Below, one piece after another: positions 1-10,120 of a DNA stretch of 64,000 bases. A program made the translations under genes and the position numbers. Each line of letters begins with the position of its first letter. The stretch's first letter is position 1. The notes under the pieces are model-generated. The model had not been told where the DNA came from. It worked only from the letters and a program-made list of their open reading frames with translations, and searched no databases. Source of the stretch: Cognatishimia activa (GTDB taxonomy: Bacteria > Pseudomonadota > Alphaproteobacteria > Rhodobacterales > Rhodobacteraceae); the NCBI RefSeq assembly GCF_026016445.1, contig NZ_CP096147.1:842501-906500 (forward strand). Direction: 5' to 3'.

Positions 1-1
1 C

Positions 2-487
2 AAAACTGTGCGGGGCCGCATGCAACTGGCTGCCACTCGTGAAAACGGCGCGGCGGTTTTTGTGGACTACGCCCATACGCCGGATGCTGTTGCAACCGCT
101 CTTAAGGCCATGCGCCCACATGTGATGGGACGCCTGATTGCCATCGTTGGTGCGGGCGGGGATCGCGATGCCGGCAAACGCCCTTTGATGGGGGCAGCGG
201 CTGCGCAAAACGCTGATATCGTATTCGTGACCGATGACAATCCGCGCTCTGAAGAGCCTTCCGACATTCGGGCCATGGTTCTGGAAGGTGCGCCTCAGGC
301 GATTGAAGTTGGCGATCGCGCAGAAGCTATACTGCGCGGCGTGGATGCGCTCGGCCCGGGAGATGCGCTTTTGATTGCGGGTAAAGGTCATGAAACGGGC
401 CAGATCGTGGGGGACGACGTACTTCCTTTTGATGATGCGGAACAGGCGAGTGTTGCCGTGATGGCGCTTGACGGAGGTCTGGCATGA
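2..487 (+). CDS. murE: UDP-MurNAc-tripeptide ligase MurE, C-terminal part
   Basis: This is the last third of MurE, the cytoplasmic ligase that adds meso-diaminopimelate to UDP-MurNAc-L-Ala-D-Glu. The reading frame is open to the window edge, so the start lies upstream and the GTG at 8 is not a real start. Visible motifs are GRMQLAA at the junction to the C-terminal domain, DYAHTPDAV, the DNPRSE motif that in this family marks meso-DAP rather than lysine specificity, and GKGHE near the end. The stop overlaps the murF start in an ATGA junction, so the two genes are translationally coupled at the head of this part of the dcw operon. Confidence 0.95.
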   Translation, partial: KTVRGRMQLAATRENGAAVFVDYAHTPDAVATALKAMRPHVMGRLIAIVGAGGDRDAGKRPLMGAAAAQNADIVFVTDDNPRSEEPSDIRAMVLEGAPQAIEVGDRAEAILRGVDALGPGDALLIAGKGHETGQIVGDDVLPFDDAEQASVAVMALDGGLA

Positions 488-1929
488 CGCTTTGGACTTC
501 TCAAGACGCCGCAACTGCAACCTCCGGCACATCGACAGCAGACTGGGCTTGCAACGGTGTCTCTATCGACACGCGCACCATTAAGAAGGGGGACTTGTTT
601 GTCGCCCTCAAAGCCGCGCGTGATGGGCATGATTTCGTTGCACAATCCTTAGAAAAGGGCGCAGCAGCGGCCTTGGTGACACATCGACCCGAAGGTATTG
701 CAGAAGATGCGCCGCTTCTGATCGTAAAAGACGTGCTGGTCGCACTCGAAGACCTGGGCAAAGCCGCGCGGGCGCGGATGTCAGGCAAAGTCGTTGCCGT
801 CACCGGGTCTGTTGGCAAAACCTCGACCAAAGAGATGCTGCGCACGGTTCTTAGCGGACAGGGCAAAACCCATGCCTCCGTCGCGAGTTACAACAACCAT
901 TGGGGCGTGCCGCTAACTCTGGCCCGCATGCCAAGCGATACGGAATTTGCCATCATCGAGATCGGTATGAACCATCCAGGTGAAATCGCGCCGCTGGTAA
1001 AATTTGCCCGACCTCATGTGGCCATCGTGACGACCGTTGCACCTGCGCACCTCGCGGCTTTTGAAAGCCTTGAGGGGATCGCACATGAAAAGGCCTCGAT
1101 CTTTTCGGGATTGGAATCTGGCGGCACTGCGATTTTTAACGGCGACTTGGACGTCTCTGATATTCTGCGGAAAACAGGAAGTGATCACGCCGAGTCCCTG
1201 TTGTCTTTCGGAGAAAAAACCGGCGCTGATTTGCAGCTTTCAAACGTCTCCATCAACGACACGACCACAGTTGGATCAGCTGCGATCAAAGGCGATCAGC
1301 TTCTCTTCAAAGTGGCAGTACCTGGCCGTCATTACGCCATGAACGCCATGAGCGTCTTGGCAGCTGTTCACGCTCTAAAGCTCGACATGGCAATCGCGAT
1401 TGCGGACCTCGGTCAGTGGGCTCCCGGGGCAGGGCGTGGATTGCGTCAGGTGATCGCGCTCGATCCAGCGGACCCGCGCCCAACCATAGAATTGATCGAT
1501 GATGCTTATAACGCCAATCCTGCTTCTATGGCAGCATCGCTAGAAGTGCTGGCCGCTGCGGAGGTCAAACACGATATCGGCAGGATAAGCAAAGGTCGCC
1601 GCATCGCCTACCTCGGCGATATGGGCGAACTTGGCACGTCTGAGGTCGAAATCCACCAGTCTGTGGCTGCTTTGGACGCCATTGATAAAATCGACCGAGT
1701 GCACTGCATCGGGCCGTTGATGCGCCATCTATACGACGCGCTTCCTCCTCAGAAACGAGGGCGCTGGTCTGAGGATACAGCGGGCATGATCGACGGTCTG
1801 GCAAAGGATCTGGACGCAGGTGATGTGGTGATGGCCAAAGGCTCACTTTACATGGGAATTGGTCGTTTGGTTGACGCCATCAAGAAATTGGGTCATCCCG
1901 CTCCGAACGCGAACGAGGGGACATCGTAA
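484..1929 (+). CDS. murF: UDP-MurNAc-tripeptide:D-Ala-D-Ala ligase MurF
   Basis: MurF adds D-alanyl-D-alanine to UDP-MurNAc-tripeptide, the last cytoplasmic step of the pentapeptide precursor. The 481-residue protein has the usual Mur ligase layout: an N-terminal substrate domain, an ATP-binding P-loop GSVGKTS near residues 108-114, the YNNHWGVPLTLA stretch near 138, EIGMNHPGEI, and a C-terminal ligase domain with DDAYNANP. The start overlaps the murE stop by 4 bases (ATGA), and the stop touches the mraY start with no gap. D-Ala-D-Ala for this step would come from Ddl encoded at 17008-17922. Confidence 0.97.
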   Translation: MTLWTSQDAATATSGTSTADWACNGVSIDTRTIKKGDLFVALKAARDGHDFVAQSLEKGAAAALVTHRPEGIAEDAPLLIVKDVLVALEDLGKAARARMSGKVVAVTGSVGKTSTKEMLRTVLSGQGKTHASVASYNNHWGVPLTLARMPSDTEFAIIEIGMNHPGEIAPLVKFARPHVAIVTTVAPAHLAAFESLEGIAHEKASIFSGLESGGTAIFNGDLDVSDILRKTGSDHAESLLSFGEKTGADLQLSNVSINDTTTVGSAAIKGDQLLFKVAVPGRHYAMNAMSVLAAVHALKLDMAIAIADLGQWAPGAGRGLRQVIALDPADPRPTIELIDDAYNANPASMAASLEVLAAAEVKHDIGRISKGRRIAYLGDMGELGTSEVEIHQSVAALDAIDKIDRVHCIGPLMRHLYDALPPQKRGRWSEDTAGMIDGLAKDLDAGDVVMAKGSLYMGIGRLVDAIKKLGHPAPNANEGTS

Positions 1930-3012
1930 ATGTTATACTGGCTGACAGCTCTGTCGGATGGCGGAGATCTATTCAACCTGTTCCGCTATATTACTTTCCG
2001 GGCGGGTGGTGCGTTTATGACGGCCTTGTTCTTTGGGTTCGTTTTTGGACGCCCGCTGATCAACGTACTGCGCCGCAAGCAGGGCAAGGGCCAGCCAATC
2101 CGGGATGATGGTCCAGAAGGACATTTCGTCAAGGCTGGAACGCCAACCATGGGCGGCCTTTTGATCGTTGGCGCATTGCTGACATCGACCCTCATGTGGG
2201 CGCGGCTAGACAATGGATTTGTCTGGCTGGTGCTCTTTGTGACCATTGCCTACGCGCTGATTGGTTTTGCGGATGACTTCGCAAAAGTGAGCAAGCAAAA
2301 CACCAAAGGTGTGTCCAGTAAGCTTCGGTTATTGTTAGGCTTTTTGATCGCGGCGATTGCCAGCTACTGGGCGACAATTCTGCACCCTCAAGAACTGCAA
2401 TTCCATGTCGCCCTGCCGGTTTTCAAAGACCTACTTTTGAACTTTGGCTTCTTCTTCATTCCTTTCGCGATGTTTGTCATCGTAGGCGCAGCAAACGCTG
2501 TGAATTTGACCGACGGACTGGATGGATTGGCGATCATGCCTTCGATGATTGCAGCTGGCGCATTGGGCATCATCGCCTATGCCGTTGGTCGCGTGGACTT
2601 TACTGAATATCTCGACGTGCACTATGTGCCGGGCACAGGTGAAATCTTGATCTTCACTGCAGGTCTGATTGGTGGCGGTCTTGGCTTCCTATGGTACAAC
2701 GCCCCACCAGCTGCGGTGTTTATGGGTGACACAGGCTCATTGGCTCTGGGTGGCGCATTGGGTGCCATTGCCGTTGCGACCAAACACGAATTGGTTCTGG
2801 GCATCATCGGTGGCGTCTTTGTGCTTGAAGCGCTTTCTGTGATCATTCAGGTGCTCTATTTCAAACGCACCGGCAAACGCGTCTTCCTGATGGCGCCGAT
2901 CCATCACCACTATGAGAAAAAGGGCTGGGCGGAACCGCAGATCGTAATCCGCTTCTGGATTATTTCCCTGATCCTCGCGATGATCGGTTTGGCGACACTC
3001 AAAGTGCGCTAA
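1930..3012 (+). CDS. mraY: Phospho-MurNAc-pentapeptide transferase MraY
   Basis: MraY is the integral inner-membrane enzyme that moves phospho-MurNAc-pentapeptide from UDP to undecaprenyl phosphate, making lipid I. The 360-residue protein is full length with about ten hydrophobic segments. Family motifs are present in order: GTPTMGG near 70-76, FADDFAKV at 113-120 with the paired aspartates, [13 protein letters not shown] at 189-201, FMGDTGS at 264-270, and the histidine-rich [13 protein letters not shown] at 321-333. The ATG directly follows the murF stop. Its stop overlaps the stop of the convergent glsA by 4 bases. Confidence 0.97.
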   Translation: MLYWLTALSDGGDLFNLFRYITFRAGGAFMTALFFGFVFGRPLINVLRRKQGKGQPIRDDGPEGHFVKAGTPTMGGLLIVGALLTSTLMWARLDNGFVWLVLFVTIAYALIGFADDFAKVSKQNTKGVSSKLRLLLGFLIAAIASYWATILHPQELQFHVALPVFKDLLLNFGFFFIPFAMFVIVGAANAVNLTDGLDGLAIMPSMIAAGALGIIAYAVGRVDFTEYLDVHYVPGTGEILIFTAGLIGGGLGFLWYNAPPAAVFMGDTGSLALGGALGAIAVATKHELVLGIIGGVFVLEALSVIIQVLYFKRTGKRVFLMAPIHHHYEKKGWAEPQIVIRFWIISLILAMIGLATLKVR

Positions 3013-3923
3013 AAGATCGACCAGTCCATTTCGCGGGCCAGGCGTTCCAGCGCTTCTGTGCCCAGTTTGGAATTTCCATTCTCATCCAATCCGGGCGACC
3101 AGACTGCTATTGAGGCAACGCCCGGAACGATGGCTAGAATGCCCCCACCTACGCCACTTTTCGCGGGCAGACCAACGCGAAAGGCAAAGTCGCCTGAGCC
3201 ATCATAGTGGCCACATGTCAGCATCAATGCATTCATCCGCCGGACTCTTGGCTGCGACACCAGCCGAGGGCCTTCAGTCCCGCCCATCAGAAAACGGCCA
3301 GCACGGGCCAGCTGTGTGGTGGTAAGTTCAATAGCGCACTGGTGGAAATAGGTGCCAAGGGTCATTTCTGGCGCGTTGCGCAGATTGTCGTGCGCCGCCA
3401 GAAAATGTGCCAAGGCAAAGTTGCGGTGACCAAGAGATTGTTCTGATCGCGCCACAGCTTCGTTAATGTGGATGTCGCTATCTTCAGCGGCTGCGCGCAC
3501 GAAGCCAATGATTTCAGCCAGGGCCTGTTTCGGTGCCCGCCCAGCAAGCACTTCATCGGTTGTCACGATGGCACCCGCATTTACAAACGGATTGCGAGGT
3601 CGCCCGTTTTCATTTTCCAGCTGCACAATGGAATTGAACGCATTGCCGGAAGGCTCTCTGCCAACACGCTGCCAGAGCTGATCACCGCTGCGACCCAGTG
3701 CGATGGCCAGAGTGAACACCTTGGTAATGCTCTGCGCTGAAAACCCGGTAGATATATCGCCTGCGCCAAAGACATTTCCGCCGGCGGTCACAACCGAAAT
3801 CGCGAAATGCGATGGGGCCACACGCGCCAGCTCAGGAATGTAATCTGCGACATGCCCACGATCTGTCCGACTTTGCATGTCGAGCGCGATCTGGTCCAAG
3901 ACAGGTTGGATAGGGCTTGGCAT
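3009..3923 (-). CDS. glsA: Glutaminase A
   Basis: This is a serine-dependent glutaminase of the GlsA/YbaS family, which hydrolyses glutamine to glutamate and ammonia in the cytoplasm. The catalytic S-x-x-K (SITK, residues 65-68), [17 protein letters not shown] and the late SGVGGGILA motif are all present, and the 304-residue length is normal. The start at 3923 was chosen because GAGGAG lies 7 bases upstream; a 16-codon longer frame lacks family similarity. The gene is inserted on the opposite strand between mraY and murD. Glutamate is a precursor of D-Glu for murein, so a metabolic link to its neighbours is possible but is only inference. Confidence 0.93.
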   Translation of the reverse strand: MPSPIQPVLDQIALDMQSRTDRGHVADYIPELARVAPSHFAISVVTAGGNVFGAGDISTGFSAQSITKVFTLAIALGRSGDQLWQRVGREPSGNAFNSIVQLENENGRPRNPFVNAGAIVTTDEVLAGRAPKQALAEIIGFVRAAAEDSDIHINEAVARSEQSLGHRNFALAHFLAAHDNLRNAPEMTLGTYFHQCAIELTTTQLARAGRFLMGGTEGPRLVSQPRVRRMNALMLTCGHYDGSGDFAFRVGLPAKSGVGGGILAIVPGVASIAVWSPGLDENGNSKLGTEALERLAREMDWSIF

Positions 3924-4091
3924 ATGTAATCTCCTCTGTCGGAGCGTCAGCAGTGACGATTGCCTGGCCATCTGTCAACATCGCCCTGCGGGATACTTTG
4001 GTATTCATTTTGGGGATGAATTTGGGGGGAAGAACTGGCACTCTCGGCACAAGTTAAGTAGCAGCAGGCGCAAAGGCTTGGAGGCAAGAGC
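3924..4091. other. Divergent glsA/murD intergenic region
   Basis: This 168-base gap must carry the glsA promoter. It also carries a separate promoter for murD, unless murD is read from mraY through the antisense glsA gene. No clear -10/-35 pair or palindrome was picked out. GGAGG at about 4079-4083 is the murD ribosome binding site. Confidence 0.4.
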
Positions 4092-5495
4092 ATGATTCCA
4101 GTTCAGGGATATTCGGGGAAGCGCGTTGGCGTTTTGGGACTGGGACGGTCTGGTCTCGCCTCGGCGCGCGCCTTGCGCGAGGGTGGTGCGGTGCCGCTGT
4201 GCTGGGATGACAATTCTGCAGCACGCGAAAAAGCGGCAGACGAAGGTTTCGAGATTGTTGAGCTTGGCAAACAGGGCACGATGGATGACATGGCCTGTTT
4301 GGTGGTATCGCCGGGAATCCCGCACCTCTATCCGAACCCAAACCCAGTGATCAAAGTAGCGATGCTGGCGGGCGTACCGGTTGATAATGACATCAGCCTG
4401 TTCTTTGCGTCTTTTGCAACGCAGGATTGGGATAATTTCGATGTGATGCCTAAGGTTGTCGCGGTCACAGGGTCGAACGGAAAATCTACAACTTCAGCGC
4501 TGATCCATCATGTTCTGGAGCAGGCGGGGCGTAACACGCAGCTGGCCGGCAACATTGGCCGGGGTGTTCTGGATATTGATCCAGCAGCGGATGGCGATGT
4601 GGTGGTTTTGGAACTTTCAAGTTACCAAACCGATCTTGCGCGCAATCTGACACCGGATGTGGCTGTCTTCACCAACCTTTCGCCAGATCATCTGGATCGT
4701 CACGACGGAATGGGCGGGTACTTTGCAGCCAAGCGTCGGCTTTTTGCTGAGGGTGGACCGGACCGGGCAGTCATTGGCATTGATGAAGATGAAGGGCTTT
4801 ATCTGGCTGGTCAGCTCTCTCAATCTGCGGCGGATGATCGAGTTATTCGAATTTCTGTCGATCAGAAACTGACCGGCCCGGGCTGGCAGGTCTTTGCAAA
4901 GAAGGGGTTCCTGTCTGAATACCGCAAGGGGCGCCAGGTTGGATCGATTGATCTGCGTCCCATCAAGGGCTTGCCTGGCGTCCATAATCACCAAAACGCC
5001 TGTGCCGCCTATGCGGTTTGCCGGACGCTTGGGTTGGCGCCGCGCGTAATTGAACAGGGTTTTGCGAGCTTTGGTGGTCTGCCACATCGCTCTCAGATCA
5101 TCGCAGAAGCGGGTGGAGTTACCTATGTGAATGATAGCAAGGCCACCAATGTTGATGCTGCGACGAAGGCGTTGAGCGCTTTCAAAAACATCCGTTGGAT
5201 TTGTGGTGGCTTTGAAAAGGATGGCGGACTGGACGCCCTGCAAGCCGCTACGGGCAATGTGACCAAGGCCTATGTGATTGGCCGTGAGGCGGCGAATTTT
5301 GCGATGCAATTGGGGAAGGTTGAAGCGGAAGTCTGTACATCAATGGACGTGGCCGTCGCAAAAGCTATGGAGGAGGCTTCTGAGGGTGACACTGTACTGC
5401 TGGCTCCGGCAGCAGCCAGCTTTGATCAGTATGACAGTTTTGAAAAGCGCGGCGATCATTTTTCGGAATTGGTGAAAGCGGCTTTGGAAGCATAG
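4092..5495 (+). CDS. murD: UDP-MurNAc-L-alanine:D-glutamate ligase MurD
   Basis: MurD adds D-glutamate to UDP-MurNAc-L-alanine in the cytoplasm. The 467-residue protein shows an N-terminal Rossmann-like [13 protein letters not shown], the P-loop TGSNGKST at 126-133, [20 protein letters not shown] in the C-terminal domain, and the closing [22 protein letters not shown] good GGAGG site lies 7 bases before the ATG. It sits where murD is expected in dcw order (mraY-murD-ftsW), but is separated from mraY by glsA and from ftsW by three unrelated genes, so it is probably transcribed on its own. Confidence 0.97.
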   Translation: MIPVQGYSGKRVGVLGLGRSGLASARALREGGAVPLCWDDNSAAREKAADEGFEIVELGKQGTMDDMACLVVSPGIPHLYPNPNPVIKVAMLAGVPVDNDISLFFASFATQDWDNFDVMPKVVAVTGSNGKSTTSALIHHVLEQAGRNTQLAGNIGRGVLDIDPAADGDVVVLELSSYQTDLARNLTPDVAVFTNLSPDHLDRHDGMGGYFAAKRRLFAEGGPDRAVIGIDEDEGLYLAGQLSQSAADDRVIRISVDQKLTGPGWQVFAKKGFLSEYRKGRQVGSIDLRPIKGLPGVHNHQNACAAYAVCRTLGLAPRVIEQGFASFGGLPHRSQIIAEAGGVTYVNDSKATNVDAATKALSAFKNIRWICGGFEKDGGLDALQAATGNVTKAYVIGREAANFAMQLGKVEAEVCTSMDVAVAKAMEEASEGDTVLLAPAAASFDQYDSFEKRGDHFSELVKAALEA

Positions 5496-5545
5496 GGGCT
5501 TTGCCCCTCTGAGCTCTGCGCATTCACCCCAAGGTATTTGGACCA
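5494..5545. repeat. Short hairpin plus possible intergenic repeat after murD
   Basis: A perfect hairpin AGGGGC-TTT-GCCCCT (5494-5508) overlaps the murD stop. It is followed by a segment of the form CACCCCAAGGTATTTGG-ACCAAAAAGAAAA. Similar tracts are common between genes in Rhodobacteraceae genomes, from recollection and not checked here. The hairpin has no T-run, so it is a weak terminator candidate at best. Confidence 0.35.
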
Positions 5546-5559
5546 AAAAGAAAAGTGGA

Positions 5560-6741
5560 TCAGAGTTTTGCGCGGATCGAGGTGCCGGCTGCATGGCCGG
5601 AGCTCCACGCCCATTGGAAATTGAAGCCGCCGAGCCAGCCGGTGACATCGACGGCCTCGCCGATGGCGTAGAGCCCGGACACTGACTTTGCTTCCATAGT
5701 TTTTGAAGAAAGCCCATCTGTGTCGATACCGCCAAGCGTCACTTCGGCGGTGCGATAGCCTTCAGTGCCAGCAGGGGTGACCTGCCAATCGGAGAGCGCA
5801 TCCGCGATGGCACGGAGCCTGGCATCGGATTGGTCAGCAAGGTTGCCGGTGAGTTTAAGGTCTGATGCGAAATGTTCGGCGAGTTTTCCGGGCATCTCAT
5901 ATCCAAGCACTGTCGCAAGTTGCTTTCGGCCATCGGTTTTGCGACGGGCTTTGAGGGCTTCAAACAGGTCTTTATCAGGGAAGAAATCGACAGCTATCGG
6001 CTGGCTCTCGCGCCAGTAGCTTGAGATTTGCAGCATCGATGGGCCAGAAAGCCCCCGGTGGGTGAAGAGGATGGCCTCTTCAAAACTGGCACCATTGGCG
6101 GACGCGCGCACGGGATGGGCAACTCCTGAGAGGGGTTTGAAACGTCCGTCCGGGAAGGTGAACGGCACGAGGCCCGCGCGGGTCTCAAGGATGTTCAAGC
6201 CAAATTGTGTGGCGATGTCATATGCAAGGCCTGTCGCGCCCATTTTGGGAATGGATTTGCCACCTGTGGCCAGAACTAGGTTTTGACAAGACAGGGACTC
6301 ACGCTGCCCATCGCGCTCTATCTCAACTTCAAACCTGCTGTCGGTTCTGCGTATGCTAAGAATGCTGGTTTTTAAACGCAGCTCTGCGCCTGCTTTTTGC
6401 ATTTCTGCCAAGAGCATCTGGATGATATCTTTAGCACTTTCATCGCAGAAAAGCTGGCCGAGGGTTTTTTCGTGATAGGCAATCCCATGCTTTTGCACGA
6501 GGTCGATGAAATCCCACTGCGTGTAGCGACTGAGCGCGCTTTTGCAGAAATGCGGGTTTTGCGAAAGGAAGTTCTCAGGTCCAGCGTAGATATTCGTGAA
6601 ATTACAGCGTCCACCCCCCGAGATGCGGATTTTCTCGCCCGGAGCTTTCGCATGATCCAATACCAAAGTGTTTGGTCCGGCGTGAACCGCACACATCATA
6701 CCAGCAGCGCCAGCGCCCAAAACTATTGTGTTCCACGTCAT
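5560..6741 (-). CDS. BaiN/HI0933-family FAD-dependent oxidoreductase
   Basis: This flavoprotein of about 393 residues belongs to the HI0933 (YhiN/BaiN-like) family, whose cellular substrate is mostly unknown. Near the N-terminus is the dinucleotide-binding GAGAAGMMCA, followed by GEKIRISGGGRCNFTN, the signature of this family, then LATGGKSIPKMGATG. Near the C-terminus is LYAIGEAVDVTGWLGGFNFQWAWSSG. The ATG at 6741 is preferred over an upstream in-frame codon because the Rossmann motif then starts at the usual distance; the ribosome site is poor. It lies on the opposite strand to murD and diverges from the phosphatase gene. A specific reaction should not be assigned. Confidence 0.85.
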   Translation of the reverse strand: MTWNTIVLGAGAAGMMCAVHAGPNTLVLDHAKAPGEKIRISGGGRCNFTNIYAGPENFLSQNPHFCKSALSRYTQWDFIDLVQKHGIAYHEKTLGQLFCDESAKDIIQMLLAEMQKAGAELRLKTSILSIRRTDSRFEVEIERDGQRESLSCQNLVLATGGKSIPKMGATGLAYDIATQFGLNILETRAGLVPFTFPDGRFKPLSGVAHPVRASANGASFEEAILFTHRGLSGPSMLQISSYWRESQPIAVDFFPDKDLFEALKARRKTDGRKQLATVLGYEMPGKLAEHFASDLKLTGNLADQSDARLRAIADALSDWQVTPAGTEGYRTAEVTLGGIDTDGLSSKTMEAKSVSGLYAIGEAVDVTGWLGGFNFQWAWSSGHAAGTSIRAKL

Positions 6742-6826
6742 AGATGCGCTCTGCCTGACATCGCCGAAAGCGTCAAGAGAGAGCAAAATTCCGCTCAGTT
6801 TTCGTTGTTACGAAAGCGATAAGAAA

Positions 6827-6848
6827 CTGCTGAGAAACTGTCATGAAT
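6827..6848 (+). promoter_or_regulatory. Possible Pho box (PhoB site)
   Basis: Two 11-base units in tandem read CTGCTGAGAAA and CTGTCATGAAT. The second matches the CTGTCATnAAT Pho-box unit; the first agrees at about half the positions. The site ends 50 bases upstream of the chosen start of a PhoX-like phosphatase, a natural target of PhoB. The single good half-site makes this tentative. Confidence 0.45.
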
Positions 6849-6898
6849 CCAAATCAAACAGAGGGCCTCTAACGACCCAGCCAACGCGGAGTATGATT

Positions 6899-8782
6899 AT
6901 GCGTGAGCACGATAACGACGACCTTTCCTTTGATGATTTTGACGAGCTGCGCGACCCGCGCCCGGACAACAACGGTTTTGACGCAGTGGTTGAAGCGGCG
7001 ATCTCTCGTCGTGGCTTCCTTGGTGGCGTACTGGCATTCGGTTCCGGTGCGGCTGCGATGGGCACAACCTTTCTGGCATCCGAAGCGCAGGCTGTGACAG
7101 CAAACCGTTTTGGCTTCACACCAATCCCGACATCCACTGAAAACACCATCACATTGCCTGAAGGCTATGAGTGGGAAACTGTTGTGCGCTGGGGTCAGCC
7201 ATTGTGGTCTGGCGTTGAAGACGTTGATCAGGCAACCGGCGGCACTGCGGAAACCCAGGCGATGTCATTCGGTGACAACACAGACGGTATGGCAGTCTTC
7301 GCGAAAGGCGATCGTCAGATCCTGGCTGTGAACAACGAATACATCCAGAACAAAGTCCTGCTGAAAAACCGTGAAGATGGTAAGGCTATCAACGCGGCTG
7401 ACATCCAGAAGATGAAAAATGCCCACGGCATTTCCATCCTTGAGATCGAAGAAGGTGCGAACGGCTGGGCTCCGGTCCTGGATTCCGAATACAACCGCCG
7501 TATCACCATCGACACACCAATGGAACTGACAGGCCCGCTGGCAGGTCATGACATGGTGAAAACCGATGCCGATCCAGAAGGCAAGATCGTTCTTGGCACT
7601 TGGAACAACTGCGGCAATGGCGAGACTCCATGGGGCACATATCTGACCTGTGAAGAGAACTTTAACGGCTACTTCGGTTCCGCGGATGAGAACCAAGAGC
7701 TGCCGGCAGAGTTCAAGCGTTACGGCATCAAAACCTCTTCTCGCTATGGCTTTGAAAAGTTCGACGCGCGTTTTGATCTATCCAAGAACATCAACGAACC
7801 TAACCGTCACGGTTACATCGTTGAAATCGACGCGACAGACCCAACATCCACACCGAAGAAACGCACTGCTCTCGGCCGCTTCAAGCACGAAAACGCCGAA
7901 GTTGTTCTGGCCTCTGACGGTCGTGTGGTTGTTTACATGGGCGACGATGAGCGCGGTGAGTTCCTCTACAAATTCGTTTCTGAAGACATGTACGTTGAAG
8001 GCGGCGATACCGACGGTCTGCTGTCTGAAGGTCAGCTTTATGTGGCGAAGTTCAACGATGATCTGACTGGTGAATGGCTGGCGCTGACGCCAGAAGCAAC
8101 TGGCATGACCGAAGCAGAGATCTGCCTGCACACCCGTGTGGCTGGCTCAAAAGTGGGCGCGACGACTATGGACCGTCCAGAGTGGGTGGCTGTGAACCCT
8201 CTGCGTGTCGAAGCCTATTGCGCGCTGACCAACAACAAGAACCGTGGCCTCAAGCCAAATGCCGGTGGTGATGAAACTCCAGTCGGCGGTCCGAACCCGC
8301 GTGAAGCCAACAAATACGGTCAGATCGTGCGCTGGCGTCCAACTGGTGGCGAGCATACCGATGACGCTTTCACATGGGATCTCTACGTGATGGCGGGCAA
8401 CCCGAAGGTGCACCCGGAAGGTCCACTGGCAGGGTCTGACAACGTGAACGAAGGCAACATGTTCAACAGCCCGGACGGCATGGTATTTGACAGCAAAGGT
8501 CTGCTTTGGATCCAAACCGATGGTAACTTCAAAAACGAAGGTGACTTCGAAGGGCAGGGCAATAACCAAATGCTGATCGGTGATCCGGCAACCGGTGAAA
8601 TCGTGCGCTTCATGACGGGACCAAACAAATGTGAAGTTACAGGTCTGTGCTTCTCATTGGACCGCCGTACAGCATTTGTTGGCATCCAGCACCCAGCGGC
8701 TGACTTCCCAGATGGACCGGGCACATTGCCACGTTCTTGCGTTGTGGCTGTGAAACGCACCGATGGTGGTTTGGTGGGCTAA
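6899..8782 (+). CDS. PhoX-like (DUF839) phosphatase, Tat-exported
   Basis: The protein belongs to the PhoX/DUF839 family of calcium- and iron-dependent phosphatases that release phosphate from organic esters outside the cytoplasm. Of two nearby ATGs, 6899 is chosen because GGAG lies 7 bases upstream, giving 627 residues. An acidic N-terminal region is followed by a twin-arginine signal SRRGFLGG at 36-43, a hydrophobic stretch and an A-x-A cleavage site near residue 65. The body contains family-typical stretches such as GTWNNCGNGETPWGTYLTCEEN and CALTNNKN. A good terminator follows. Many DUF839 proteins lack a tested activity, so phosphatase function is inference, supported by the possible Pho box upstream. 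Confidence 0.88.
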   Translation: MREHDNDDLSFDDFDELRDPRPDNNGFDAVVEAAISRRGFLGGVLAFGSGAAAMGTTFLASEAQAVTANRFGFTPIPTSTENTITLPEGYEWETVVRWGQPLWSGVEDVDQATGGTAETQAMSFGDNTDGMAVFAKGDRQILAVNNEYIQNKVLLKNREDGKAINAADIQKMKNAHGISILEIEEGANGWAPVLDSEYNRRITIDTPMELTGPLAGHDMVKTDADPEGKIVLGTWNNCGNGETPWGTYLTCEENFNGYFGSADENQELPAEFKRYGIKTSSRYGFEKFDARFDLSKNINEPNRHGYIVEIDATDPTSTPKKRTALGRFKHENAEVVLASDGRVVVYMGDDERGEFLYKFVSEDMYVEGGDTDGLLSEGQLYVAKFNDDLTGEWLALTPEATGMTEAEICLHTRVAGSKVGATTMDRPEWVAVNPLRVEAYCALTNNKNRGLKPNAGGDETPVGGPNPREANKYGQIVRWRPTGGEHTDDAFTWDLYVMAGNPKVHPEGPLAGSDNVNEGNMFNSPDGMVFDSKGLLWIQTDGNFKNEGDFEGQGNNQMLIGDPATGEIVRFMTGPNKCEVTGLCFSLDRRTAFVGIQHPAADFPDGPGTLPRSCVVAVKRTDGGLVG

Positions 8783-8800
8783 ACCCATTAAGTGACAAAA

Positions 8801-8831
8801 AGAAAGCCCCGCTGAAATAGCGGGGCTTTTT
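8801..8831. terminator. Bidirectional rho-independent terminator
   Basis: The stem AGCCCCGCT-GAAAT-AGCGGGGCT has A-rich sequence on the left and TTTT on the right. It can end both the PhoX-like gene (+) and the convergent COG0523 GTPase gene (-). Confidence 0.85.
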
Positions 8832-8842
8832 CATTTGGTGGC

Positions 8843-10054
8843 TTAAGCCGCTTCAGCGGCGCTGCGCCAAACTGGGAAAGTGTCAGGCAGATCAGGAAGC
8901 GTATCGATGCTGGTGGCTTCGACTTCGGGTAGGAGGGCTGAATCCAGTGTTGCTTTCAACGCAGGCCAATCAATGCCCGCGCCGATGAACACCAGTTCTT
9001 GACGACGGTCCCCCCAAGGTTCCTGCCAGTTCGACATGATATGCGCCCGTGCTTCAGGATTATCTGGGCGACGTTCTTCAGGAATGGCCGCCCACCAAGT
9101 ACCCAGAGGGCGCACGCCTGAAAGCGCGCCTGCCATCGAAAACTCAGCTGCCCAATTCGGGCGCGTCGCGATCCAAAAGTGCCCCTTTGCGCGGATCACG
9201 CCGGGCAGGTCGCTGTTGAGGATAGCTTTCAGTTTTTCAGGTACAAAGGGTTGGCGCGCACGATAGACAAAACTCGCGACTCCATACTCTTCGGTCTCTG
9301 GAACGTGGTCTTCAAATCCGTAGAGCTCCTTTGCCCACATCGGATGCTCATGAGCTTTTTCGAAGTCAAAGAGCCCGGTGTTCAGAATTGCGTCGGCATC
9401 GACCACAGAATGGTTGGTTTCAATGATTTTCGCATCGCCATTCAAGCTGCGAATGATTTTGCGCGCGGCGTCGGTCCGCTCTGCGCCCGCATCATCAACT
9501 TTGTTGAGGATCACGACATCGGCGAATTCCATCTGGTCGGTCAAAAGATGCACAAGGGTTCGATCATCTTCATCGCCGAGCGTTTCGCCGCGATCGCTCA
9601 GGAAGTCGTGGCTTGAGAAGTCATTCAGCAGATTAACGGCGTCTACAACGGTGACCATGGTGTCCAGTCGCGCCACATCAGAGAGGCTTTCTCCGAGTTC
9701 GTCGCGGAACTCAAATGTGGTGGCAACCGGCATTGGTTCAGAGATGCCGGTGGATTCAATCAGCAGATAGTCAAATCGACCTTCTTCGGACAGTCGGCGC
9801 ACTTCGGCGAGAAGGTCATCGCGAAGCGTGCAGCAGATGCAACCGTTGGACATTTCAACAAGCGTTTCATCAGTGCGCGAAAGCTCGGTATCTGCGCGTA
9901 CGAGGTCGGCGTCGATGTTTACCTCGGACATATCGTTCACGATCACAGCAACGCGTCGACCATCGCGGTTGTTGAGAACGCGGTTGAGCAGTGTTGTCTT
10001 TCCAGCTCCCAGAAATCCTGAGAGCACGGTGACGGGGAGGCGGGTGTCATTCAT
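8843..10054 (-). CDS. COG0523 (CobW-like) metal-chaperone GTPase
   Basis: This 403-residue G3E-family GTPase has a P-loop GFLGAGKTT at 13-21, the metal-binding CxCC motif GCICC at 71-75, the guanine-specificity NKVD, and a C-terminal CobW_C domain with a Trp-rich tail. COG0523 proteins deliver metals to client enzymes; the subgroup induced by zinc starvation (ZigA/ZagA type) is usually under Zur control. A Zur-like palindrome sits 40-60 bases upstream of this start, which favours a zinc role over cobalamin. No cobN or cob operon is adjacent. It lies convergent to the PhoX-like gene and diverges from ftsW. Confidence 0.9.
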   Translation of the reverse strand: MNDTRLPVTVLSGFLGAGKTTLLNRVLNNRDGRRVAVIVNDMSEVNIDADLVRADTELSRTDETLVEMSNGCICCTLRDDLLAEVRRLSEEGRFDYLLIESTGISEPMPVATTFEFRDELGESLSDVARLDTMVTVVDAVNLLNDFSSHDFLSDRGETLGDEDDRTLVHLLTDQMEFADVVILNKVDDAGAERTDAARKIIRSLNGDAKIIETNHSVVDADAILNTGLFDFEKAHEHPMWAKELYGFEDHVPETEEYGVASFVYRARQPFVPEKLKAILNSDLPGVIRAKGHFWIATRPNWAAEFSMAGALSGVRPLGTWWAAIPEERRPDNPEARAHIMSNWQEPWGDRRQELVFIGAGIDWPALKATLDSALLPEVEATSIDTLPDLPDTFPVWRSAAEAA

Positions 10055-10093
10055 TTTTGAATACCTTTGTAGCGGTCAATCAGCGGTGTTGAA

Positions 10094-10120
10094 GTGTAAT
10101 GTTATAATATAACAAATCAC
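10094..10120 (-). promoter_or_regulatory. Zur-box-like operator
   Basis: The core TGTTATA-A-TATAACA (10100-10114) is a perfect 15-base dyad, and outer GTG/CAC bases extend it symmetrically. It matches the known form of alphaproteobacterial Zur boxes. The centre lies about 52 bases upstream of the COG0523 GTPase start, in a promoter position. ftsW lies on the other side, 131 bases away. Confidence 0.75.
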
